A stretch of 5,639 bases of DNA from JAJFFW01 sp038531315 (GTDB lineage Bacteria; Pseudomonadota; Alphaproteobacteria; Caulobacterales; Parvularculaceae). The stretch lies in contig JBCBBT010000095.1 in NCBI GenBank assembly GCA_038531315.1, positions 1-5,639 of the forward strand. The letters are read 5' to 3'. Positions within the stretch are counted from its first letter, which is position 1. The number at the start of each line of letters is the position of its first letter. The notes under the pieces were generated by a model. That model had not been told where the DNA came from. It did not search any database and saw only the letters and a program-made list of their open reading frames with translations. Below are positions 1 to 4,794 of the stretch, piece after piece. Position numbers and translations under genes: made by a program.

Positions 1-210
1 TAAAGAAAGAGACGCGCGTTGCGCGACTTTAGCCTTCACTGGATGCCCGCCTGCGCAGGCAACACGGAGATGGAGCGCGGTCAGAGCGTTTCGGCAGTGT
101 ACCGAATGTATAAGCGCCGCCATTGGCGTGTCGCGACGTCTTACTCGAAGACACCCACCTCGCGTTCCCGGCGGAAGTCGCCGCCCAATCCATTCACGAC
201 CCGTGTCCCC
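1..210 (+). repeat. Dispersed palindromic repeat, copy A (5' end cut by window)
   Basis: This stretch is repeated at 1373-1577 with about seven substitutions and one 5-nt gap (copy A has the extra bases acgtc near 138-142), and its first ~81 nt recur again at 1644-1724. It holds a GC-rich hairpin at 44-61 (TGCCCGC-CTGC-GCAGGCA, one mismatch) and a small CGCGC-GTT-GCGCG hairpin near 14-26. In copies B and C the same block is preceded by a second, inverted palindrome; for copy A that part would lie outside the window. The short open frames here (starting MRDFSLHWMPACAGNT) recur in copy B and are translations of the repeat, not genes. Such palindromes are a known kind of alphaproteobacterial intergenic repeat; family naming is inference. 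Confidence 0.9.
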
Positions 211-345
211 GTCAATAGTTGAATCCAAGCCCCTTCCCCTCAGCCGCATCCTCCGGCAACGACGGGGGCCAGCCCGTCCGCCTCACCCGCATCCCCCGCG
301 AAGGCGGGGGTCCAGTTCAAAGAGAAAGAGACGCGCTACGCGGCG
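211..345 (+). repeat. Degenerate repeat tail with further half-palindromes
   Basis: Downstream of copy A the sequence continues as weakly conserved palindrome halves. The clearest is 293-310, CCCCCGC-GAAG-GCGGGGG, followed by TCCAG and then a diverged aaagagaaagagacgcgc stretch that parallels the segment following the hairpin in copies B and C. A more decayed half (cctccggcaacgacgggggccag) lies at about 250-272. The layout (half-palindrome, cacc spacer, half-palindrome) mirrors 1571-1660, so this is an eroded version of the same composite element. There is no gene evidence in it. Confidence 0.7.
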
Positions 346-401
346 GCCCGCATTCATGTCATAAGAATAAAACTGCGCTCACGGGGAGCGACAGGCAGAC
401 C

Positions 402-407
402 AGGAGG
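402..407 (+). promoter_or_regulatory. Strong Shine-Dalgarno site for the SEDS-like gene
   Basis: AGGAGG stands 7 nt before the ATG at 415. This is a near-ideal ribosome binding site and the best one in the window, and it fixes the start codon. A small hairpin (CGCTC-ACGGG-GAGCG, 376-390) lies just upstream. No convincing -35/-10 pair was recognised between the repeat and this site; the stretch around 358-372 (cataagaataaaac) is merely AT-rich. Confidence 0.85.
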
Positions 408-414
408 CGAGTCC

Positions 415-1404
415 ATGTTCCGCTTTTCATTTGAACATTTCCAGCGGCCGCGATTGGTCGGCGTCGTATCGGCTATTGCGGCGGTCGCGCTTGGCCTCGC
501 CTACATGGCGGCGGCAGGGGCGCCAATGAATTTTCTTGTGATGAATGCCGCCACGCTGATCGCCGGCCTGATGATCCTGGCCGTCATCGTCCGCATTGAG
601 ACACGCGCGCCATGGCGACCGGGGGCAGCGGGTCTTGCGCTTTCGCTCGCCCTGCTCGCCACGTCGCTGTTCGGCAACTCAGTGGAGGGTGCATCGCGCT
701 GGTTTTCAGCGGGGCCGCTCTTTATGCAAACGAGCCTTTTAATCCTGCCGCTGATGATCATGGATTTTGCGAAATCCCGCAACGTAGTGTCAACAGCCGG
801 AATGGTCATCGCCGCCATGGCGCTGGCGCTTCAGCCCGACCGGGCGATGGCCAGCGTGTTGCTGGCGGGCATGGCCGCGCTCACACTTTTTCATTTTGAC
901 CGTCTGGCGGGCGTCGCTCTCGTGAGCGCAGCGGTTGCGGTCCTTGCGACTTTCGCGCAACCCGACACGCTGCCGGCCGTGCCCTATGTCGATCAGATAT
1001 TTTATTCGGCTTTCGCAGTCCATCCGCTCGCGGGTCTTGCCGTCTGGTGCGGCGCCGCGGCGCTTCTGGCGCCGGCGTTCACCCGATGGCGCAACGGCCG
1101 CGAACAGGCGCGGCTTGTTGTTTTTGGCGCGGTTTGGCTCGCCGTCATCCTCGCGGCGGCCCTCGGCAATTATCCGACGCCGGTCGTCGGCTATGGCGGC
1201 AGTTCGATCATCGGGTATCTGCTGTGCCTTGCAGCCTTACCGATGCGCGTCGCTGACGTATCGCCGGAGATGAGCAACGACGACGACGCGCAAGACCGCG
1301 GGCGCGCCGATGCCTCGCGCCCCAACTTTCCCCGCGTCTCCGTCTCCCCCGCGCAGGCGGGGGGCCAGCCCATAAAGAAAGAGACGCGCGTTGCGCGACT
1401 TTAG
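415..1404 (+). CDS. Short divergent SEDS-like (FtsW/RodA-type) membrane protein
   Basis: This 329-residue inner-membrane protein has roughly 9-10 hydrophobic segments between residues 13 and 277 and a polar tail after that. Several patches resemble the SEDS glycosyltransferase family (FtsW/RodA/SpoVE), which polymerise peptidoglycan from lipid II. GASRWFSAGPLFMQTS (92-107) resembles the family's G-x-RWI-x-G-x-x-x-QPS; LQPDRAMASVLL (139-150) resembles LQPD-x-G-T; YVDQIFYSAF (191-200) resembles the H-x-DFIF region, which would make Asp193 the counterpart of the catalytic Asp; and VVGYGGSSII (257-266) resembles P-x-x-SYGGSS. These are visual matches. Typical family members are nearer 370-420 residues. 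Here the N-terminus and the large extracytoplasmic loop before the Asp motif look much reduced, so it may be a minimal homologue, a paralogue with changed function, or decaying. The last ~21 residues, including PAQAGGQPIKKETRVARL, and the stop codon are dispersed-repeat sequence. It stands alone between repeats and converges on the glutaminase gene. Confidence 0.75.
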   Translation: MFRFSFEHFQRPRLVGVVSAIAAVALGLAYMAAAGAPMNFLVMNAATLIAGLMILAVIVRIETRAPWRPGAAGLALSLALLATSLFGNSVEGASRWFSAGPLFMQTSLLILPLMIMDFAKSRNVVSTAGMVIAAMALALQPDRAMASVLLAGMAALTLFHFDRLAGVALVSAAVAVLATFAQPDTLPAVPYVDQIFYSAFAVHPLAGLAVWCGAAALLAPAFTRWRNGREQARLVVFGAVWLAVILAAALGNYPTPVVGYGGSSIIGYLLCLAALPMRVADVSPEMSNDDDAQDRGRADASRPNFPRVSVSPAQAGGQPIKKETRVARL

Positions 1405-1577
1405 CCTTCACTGGATGCCCGCCTGCGCGGGCAACACGGAGTTGGGGCGCGGTCAGAGCGTTTCGGCAGTGCACCGAATGTATACGCGCCGCCATTGGCG
1501 TGTCGCGTTACTCGAAGACACCCACCTCGCGTCCCCGGTGGAAGTCGCCGCCCAATCCATTCACGACCCGTGTCCCC
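1341..1577 (+). repeat. Dispersed palindromic repeat, copy B (complete composite)
   Basis: The element opens with a hairpin CCCCCGC-GCAG-GCGGGGG (1346-1363), then a ~45-nt linker containing CGCGC-GTT-GCGCG, then an inverted counterpart TGCCCGC-CTGC-GCGGGCA (1416-1433). The two palindromes with their flanking CCAG/CTGG are inverted copies of each other. The remaining 140 nt match copy A (1-210) at about 96-97% apart from one 5-nt gap. The first 64 nt overlap the end of the SEDS-like gene and encode its C-terminus. The layout resembles REP/BIME-like bacterial interspersed elements; a role in transcript termination or mRNA stability between convergent genes is inference. Confidence 0.9.
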
Positions 1578-1611
1578 CGCAAAAGCCGGAACCCAGCTCG
1601 TCCACCTCACC
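1578..1611 (+). repeat. Decayed half-palindrome between copies B and C
   Basis: The bases cccccgcaaaagccggaacccag spanning about 1574-1596 look like an eroded form of the CCCCCGC...GCGGGGGTCCAG half-palindrome. They are followed by a short spacer (ctcgtccacctcac) that also occurs, diverged, after the equivalent decayed half near 272-290. No gene signal is present. Confidence 0.5.
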
Positions 1612-1724
1612 CGTCTCCCCCGCGCAGGCGGGGGTCCAGCCCATAAAGAAAGAGACGCGCGTTGCGCGACTTTAGCCTTCACTGGATGCCCGCCTGCGCA
1701 GGCAACACGGAGTTGGGGCGCGGT
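1612..1724 (+). repeat. Dispersed palindromic repeat, copy C (truncated)
   Basis: The hairpin at 1617-1634 (CCCCCGC-GCAG-GCGGGGG) and its inverted partner at 1687-1704 enclose the same linker as in copy B. From 1644 to 1724 it differs from copy B by a single base and from copy A by two. Homology stops abruptly after gcgcggt at 1724, where copies A and B continue with cagagcg. Copy C therefore carries only the paired-palindrome core, which suggests the core is the transposing or amplified unit and that the longer A/B identity arose by duplication. Confidence 0.9.
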
Positions 1725-1801
1725 TATGAGCGCGTAGCGATGAGCGGACGGTGATGGCGCAATGCGCCGACAGGATGAAGGCGCGCGCGCCGATCGCTGC
1801 T

Positions 1802-2722
1802 TTAGAAGAGATTGAGCCCGGTTTTAGCGCTAAAGAGCTCAAGGGCCAGCGAGCCGGAAAGGGAATTGCCGGCTTCGTTGAGGCCGGGCGACCACGCAGC
1901 GACAGCGCAGACGCCGGGCGCGACGGCCAGAATGCCGCCGCCGACGCCGGACTTGCCGGGCAGGCCGACGCGGAACGCGAAATCCCCGCTCCGGTCATAA
2001 TGGCCGCAAGTCAGCATCAGCGCATTAATGCGATTGACGGCGTCATGGGCGGCGACCTTTTCCGACGTCAACGGATCAACGCCGTCATTGGCGAGAAAAA
2101 GCCCCGCCCGCGCCAGCTCACCCGTCGTCATCTCCAGCGCACACTGGCAAAAATACGTATCGAGAATATCTTCGGGACGGTTTTCCAAAACGCCGAAACT
2201 TTTCATGAAATAGGCGAGCGAGCGGTTGCGGTCGCCCCAGATTTTCTCGCTCTCGGCGACTTTCGCGTCGATCCTGACGCGGGCGCTTTGCGACAGGCGC
2301 CGCATCATTGCGAGAAGAAAGTCGCGCGGGTCTTCATCGGCGCACCGGCTGATCAGCGCATCGGTCACAACCAGCGCGCCGGCGTTGATGAAGGGATTGC
2401 GCGGCACGCCGTTTTCGCGCTCCAGCTGAACGATTGAGTTGAACGATGTGCCGGAGGGCTCGCGCCCAACCCGCTCCCATAGGGCGTCGCCATCCCTTTC
2501 GAGGGCGACCAACAACGTGAACACCTTCGAGATCGACTGGATTGAAAAGGGCGTTGCCGCGCGCCCCACATGAAACCGATCGCCCGCGACCGTCACCACC
2601 GACATCGCAAAGTCTTCCGCATTCGCCTCCGACAGGATCGGAATGTAATCGGCGACGGCGCCCTGGCCGAGCGACGGCGCGACCTCGATTTCGATTTCAT
2701 GAAGAATTCTCTGGTAATCCAT
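1802..2722 (-). CDS. glsA: Glutaminase (serine-dependent, beta-lactamase-fold)
   Basis: The cytosolic enzyme hydrolyses L-glutamine to L-glutamate and ammonia. From the ATG at 2722 the product is 306 residues (MDYQRILHEI...), the usual length of bacterial GlsA. An upstream in-frame ATG at 2920 would add 66 arginine-rich residues and overlap the divergent cyclase gene, so it is rejected. Visible family motifs: the catalytic SxxK tetrad SISK (Ser63, Lys66) inside FSIQSISKVF; GTSFNS (91-96); PRNPFINAGA (107-116); SEKIWGDRNRSLAYFMKSFG (158-177, with Glu159 and Asn166 in the substrate pocket); DTYFCQC (188-194, Tyr190); MLTCGHYD (236-243, Tyr242); and the KSG-containing loop LPGKSGVGGGI (254-264). 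All expected catalytic and binding positions are present, so the enzyme should be active. It is transcribed away from the cyclase gene across an 82-bp gap and converges on the repeat cluster. Known roles of the family include nitrogen metabolism and ammonia-based acid tolerance; which applies here is not shown. Confidence 0.96.
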   Translation of the reverse strand: MDYQRILHEIEIEVAPSLGQGAVADYIPILSEANAEDFAMSVVTVAGDRFHVGRAATPFSIQSISKVFTLLVALERDGDALWERVGREPSGTSFNSIVQLERENGVPRNPFINAGALVVTDALISRCADEDPRDFLLAMMRRLSQSARVRIDAKVAESEKIWGDRNRSLAYFMKSFGVLENRPEDILDTYFCQCALEMTTGELARAGLFLANDGVDPLTSEKVAAHDAVNRINALMLTCGHYDRSGDFAFRVGLPGKSGVGGGILAVAPGVCAVAAWSPGLNEAGNSLSGSLALELFSAKTGLNLF

Positions 2723-2733
2723 GGCGCACCGCG

Positions 2734-2737
2734 TCCT
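2734..2737 (-). promoter_or_regulatory. Probable ribosome binding site of glutaminase gene
   Basis: On the minus strand AGGA (within TATAGGA) lies 11 nt before the ATG at 2722. The spacing is a little long, but no better site supports any other start, and it fits the normal family N-terminus. Confidence 0.4.
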
Positions 2738-2750
2738 ATAAAGGTGCAAA

Positions 2751-2779
2751 GCCATATCGGCGCGCCGGCGCGGCGCCAA
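2751..2779 (-). promoter_or_regulatory. Candidate promoter for the glutaminase gene
   Basis: On the minus strand TTGGCG (2779-2774) and TATGGC (2756-2751) are separated by exactly 17 nt. This would start transcription near 2745 and leave a leader of about 20 nt containing the AGGA site. Both hexamers are weak matches to a housekeeping sigma consensus, and the spacer is a very GC-rich palindromic run. A TATAAA at 2737-2742 on the plus strand could instead be a -10 for the cyclase gene, but no partner -35 was recognised. Confidence 0.3.
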
Positions 2780-2804
2780 GGCGCAATCGCAAGACCTGCT
2801 CGCT

Positions 2805-4250
2805 ATGACGGAAGAAACGACACCATCGCCGCGACCGCTGCAACGCTCGCTTTTTACGCCGTTGCGCGCAACGGAACTGCGCCTGCCGACATTTTTAAGC
2901 CGGCTCATCTTCGCCGGCACCGGGGGCCTGCCGGAGTCCGATCGCCGCTCGCTGGCGGTGGCGAATGTGACGGGCTATCTCGGCGCGATCTCCTCGGCGT
3001 CTTTTGCGATCAGTTTCAGCCTCGTTAATTTCGAGATGCTGAAGGCCGCCGTGATCGGCAATATCTTTTCAGCCGTCGCCACCGCCCTGACGCCGTTCAC
3101 CCATCGCTTCGGACGCACCGCCGGCGTCTATTATCTGGCCGCGGTGTTTTATCTGTCGCTGTTCTTCTTTGTCTCCGAGCTTGGCCGCGACGCGGGGATC
3201 CAGCTCAATTATATCGCGGCCTCGGCGATCGTGATCGTGATCTTCGGGGTCAAGCGGATCGCCGAAGCGAGCGTTGTCGTCGCTGTCGGCTTCTTCCTCC
3301 ACCTCGCCGCGTGGTTTATCTATCCGAGCGGCAACGCCTGGGGCGCGGTCTCGCCCCTGCTGACGATGCAGCTTTATACGCAATCGACAGCGACCATCAT
3401 GATCATCCTCGGATTTGTGGTCTGGTATATTCTGAGCCTTCTGGAAACCGCGCAGGAGCGCTCGCAAACGCTGTTGTTCAACATGATGCCGGCGGCGATT
3501 GCGCAACGCCTGATCGATGCGCCGCAACGCCGCGTCGCCGAGCGCCACGCCGATACGACCGTGATGTTTGCGGATTTGTGCGGCTTCACCCGGCTCATGG
3601 CGACGCTCGACGCCGGCGCCGTTGTCGATCTCCTCAATGACATCTTTTCCGAACTCGATGCGCTGACGGAGCATTATAAAGTCGAGAAGATCAAAACCAT
3701 CGGCGACGCCTACATGGTGTGCGCGGGCGTGCCGGTCGCGCGCGCCGATCACGCGGAAGCCGTCGCCGCGCTGGCGCTCGATATTGTTGCGGTGATCGAT
3801 AAATTCGCCGCAGCGCATAAGCTGCCCTTAAAAATCCGCATCGGGATCGAATCCGGTTCTGTCGTCGCGGGCGTCATCGGCGCCTCAAAATTCAGCTACG
3901 ACGTCTGGGGCGGCGCGGTGAACATCGCCGCCCGCCTTGAGCCCTGCGCCGGGCCGGGTGAGATCGTCGTCGGCGAACGCGCGCGCGGCCTGCTTGCGGA
4001 GAGGTTTGCGCTCAGCGCCATGGGCGCGGTCGATCTGCGGGGCATCGGCGCCTATGAGGCCTGGCGGTTAGAGGGGCGACTAGAGGGGCGACTAGAAGGG
4101 CGGCCCAAAACTACCGAGGCGCGAAATCGCGCGGACGCGTCCGCCCATGCCGGGAATCGCGCGCCCGACAACGACCCTGACACCGCCCCCGACAACGATC
4201 CCGACAATGGGCAGAACAGCACGGCGAACACCGCGCCGGCCGCCGGCTGA
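2805..4250 (+). CDS. Membrane-bound class III adenylate cyclase
   Basis: The 481-residue protein converts ATP to cAMP and pyrophosphate. The N-terminal half carries about six membrane helices (approx. 50-74, 81-98, 107-126, 135-149, 154-174, 196-215), forming a MASE-like sensor region of unknown ligand. A short linker helix with NMMPAAIAQRL (226-236) leads into the cyclase domain (about 247-420). Key residues are all visible: metal-binding Asp257 (VMFADLCGF) and Asp301 (KTIGDAYM), adenine-selecting Lys297 and Asp366 (FSYDVWGG), and transition-state Asn373 and Arg377 (VNIAAR). The Lys/Asp pair points to ATP rather than GTP. The polar tail (422-481) is low complexity: three LEGR units, then PDND-type units, then a short Ala/Pro/Asn end; it looks added and is not needed for catalysis. 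No clear Shine-Dalgarno precedes the ATG at 2805, so the exact start is less certain. It is divergent from the glutaminase gene; no operon partner is visible downstream. Confidence 0.95.
   Translation: MTEETTPSPRPLQRSLFTPLRATELRLPTFLSRLIFAGTGGLPESDRRSLAVANVTGYLGAISSASFAISFSLVNFEMLKAAVIGNIFSAVATALTPFTHRFGRTAGVYYLAAVFYLSLFFFVSELGRDAGIQLNYIAASAIVIVIFGVKRIAEASVVVAVGFFLHLAAWFIYPSGNAWGAVSPLLTMQLYTQSTATIMIILGFVVWYILSLLETAQERSQTLLFNMMPAAIAQRLIDAPQRRVAERHADTTVMFADLCGFTRLMATLDAGAVVDLLNDIFSELDALTEHYKVEKIKTIGDAYMVCAGVPVARADHAEAVAALALDIVAVIDKFAAAHKLPLKIRIGIESGSVVAGVIGASKFSYDVWGGAVNIAARLEPCAGPGEIVVGERARGLLAERFALSAMGAVDLRGIGAYEAWRLEGRLEGRLEGRPKTTEARNRADASAHAGNRAPDNDPDTAPDNDPDNGQNSTANTAPAAG
4068..4103 (+). 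repeat. 12-bp tandem array (3 units) encoding LEGR
   Basis: TTAGAGGGGCGA, CTAGAGGGGCGA and CTAGAAGGGCGG lie in tandem, in frame in the cyclase gene just after the catalytic domain (residues 422-433). The rare TTA and CTA codons contrast with the GC-rich codon use around them, which marks the array as recently amplified or acquired sequence. Confidence 0.9.
4164..4211 (+). repeat. 12-bp tandem array (4 units) encoding PDND-like repeats
   Basis: Four units, CCCGACAACGAC, CCTGACACCGCC, CCCGACAACGAT and CCCGACAATGGG, encode PDND, PDTA, PDND and PDNG (cyclase residues 454-469). It is a second, different array of the same unit length within the last 60 codons of the gene. The Asp/Asn-rich product is likely disordered; calcium binding is conceivable but unsupported. 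Confidence 0.85.
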
Positions 4251-4337
4251 AGCACCGAGACGAAAAAAAGCGCTTTTATCGCGCGCGTTTGGTGACGGCC
4301 AACACACCTGCGTCGCGCGCGCCCATGCGAAAACCAT

Positions 4338-4380
4338 CCTGCGGGAGACATCCGCAGGCCGGCGTTTCGGGCCTGGCGGA
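4338..4380 (+). other. Two mutually exclusive hairpins
   Basis: CCTGCGG (4338-4344) can pair with CCGCAGG (4352-4358) around a 7-nt loop. Alternatively TCCGCAGGCC (4351-4360) can pair with GGCCTGGCGGA (4370-4380) with one bulged base. The two stems share 4352-4358, so only one can form at a time. No U-run follows. In DNA this GC-rich, chance pairings are common, so a regulatory role is unproven. Confidence 0.4.
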
Positions 4381-4382
4381 AC

Positions 4383-4421
4383 TGGCGCGCGGCGAAAGTG
4401 GGGACTCGTCGCCGCGCGTCA
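4383..4421 (+). other. Strong GC-rich hairpin
   Basis: CGCGCGGCGA (4386-4395) pairs perfectly with TCGCCGCGCG (4409-4418) around a 13-nt loop. The outer bases extend it to 13 pairs if one G-U is allowed. There is no following T-run, so it is not a canonical intrinsic terminator, though it could protect the 3' end of the cyclase mRNA. Confidence 0.5.
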
Positions 4422-4624
4422 ACGCGCTCCCTGGGTGCACTGTCTGGACGTAACGGCTAGGCGCACGGGTCCAATCGCATTGGCCGGCGCGTCCCGGCGC
4501 GCGCAAGCCAGCATCGCCGCAGCGCCGATTTCGCCCGGTGTTGCGGCGCCCGCCCGGCGCAGACGGAGCCCGCACGCAGACTGGACATTAAGCGCAAGGC
4601 GAGATCGCTGCGTGAGGCCAGCCC

Positions 4625-4663
4625 CTGAAGGTAGTCTCTGAGGGTAGTCTATGAGGGCGCAGC
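4625..4663 (+). repeat. 13-bp direct repeat (2 full units plus a partial)
   Basis: CTGAAGGTAGTCT (4625-4637) is followed directly by CTGAGGGTAGTCT (4638-4650) and a partial ATGAGGG unit. Unlike the coding arrays, the 13-bp period is not a multiple of three, consistent with noncoding DNA. An AAAATTTTTTTT tract begins at 4665. Confidence 0.7.
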
Positions 4664-4721
4664 TAAAATTTTTTTTCAGGGCATGCCTCAACGGCTGCTC
4701 AGGAAGTTAATCTAACCCGCT

Positions 4722-4776
4722 GTAAGTCAACCATTTTCGCACGTTGACTATACAAAGTGTGGGAAACGTTTCCACA
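4722..4776 (+). promoter_or_regulatory. Two bulged inverted repeats: candidate operator/promoter region
   Basis: AGTCAAC (4725-4731) and GTTGACT (4743-4749) are a perfect 7-bp inverted pair 11 nt apart, extendable to GTA...TAC with one bulged base. Thirteen bases later GGAAACGTTTCC (4762-4773) is a perfect 12-bp palindrome with a central CG, extendable to TGT...ACA with one bulge. This second site resembles operators of LacI/GalR-type repressors. TTGACT (4744-4749) could be a -35 and TATACA (4749-4754) a -10, but they do not pair at proper spacing with each other. The block lies 20-70 nt before the next gene and is AT-richer than its surroundings. Confidence 0.5.
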
Positions 4777-4794
4777 GGGTGTCGCGCCGGCCGT

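Larger units (their letters stand above)
4251..4794. other. 544-bp intergenic region, hairpin-rich, no gene recognised
   Basis: No open frame here has convincing coding character on either strand; those present are overlaps or arginine/alanine-rich noise. Contents seen: a 12-bp palindrome AAAAGCGCTTTT (4266-4277), overlapping hairpins at 4338-4380, a strong hairpin at 4383-4421, a small CCAAT-CGC-ATTGG hairpin (4471-4483), a 13-bp direct repeat (4625-4650), an A/T tract (4665-4676), and two bulged inverted repeats (4722-4776). I looked for tRNA, RNase P, SRP, tmRNA and 6S hallmarks and found none. Confidence 0.6.

Noticed and set aside
409..413. GAGTC (CcrM-type GANTC methylation site) overlapping the SEDS-like gene's start region
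   Set aside because: Such sites are expected often by chance, several others occur in the window, and nothing else supports cell-cycle control here.
1391..1675. 94-residue open frame starting MRDFSLHWMPACAGNT
   Set aside because: It is read entirely from dispersed repeat copies B and C, and the same start recurs in copy A at 19-222. It lacks a ribosome binding site and is a repeat translation, not a gene.
1751..2437. 228-residue plus-strand frame opposite the glutaminase gene
   Set aside because: It is antisense to a gene with complete catalytic motifs; the open frame follows from the mirrored GC-rich codon pattern.
2723..2920. N-terminal extension of the glutaminase (66 extra residues)
   Set aside because: The extension is Arg/Ser-rich, overlaps the divergent cyclase gene, and makes the protein longer than the family norm. 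The ATG at 2722 gives the usual 306 residues.
3069..3818. 249-residue minus-strand frame opposite the cyclase gene
   Set aside because: It is His/Arg/Asp-rich, antisense to the conserved cyclase domain, with no motif of its own.
4266..4277. AAAAGCGCTTTT as an intrinsic terminator for the cyclase gene
   Set aside because: It is a short perfect palindrome with no loop and no following T-run beyond its own arm, so it is too weak to call.
4147..4641. 164-residue plus frame running from the cyclase tail into the intergenic region
   Set aside because: It starts within the cyclase gene in another frame, is Arg/Ala/Pro-rich low complexity, and has no ribosome binding site or family motif.
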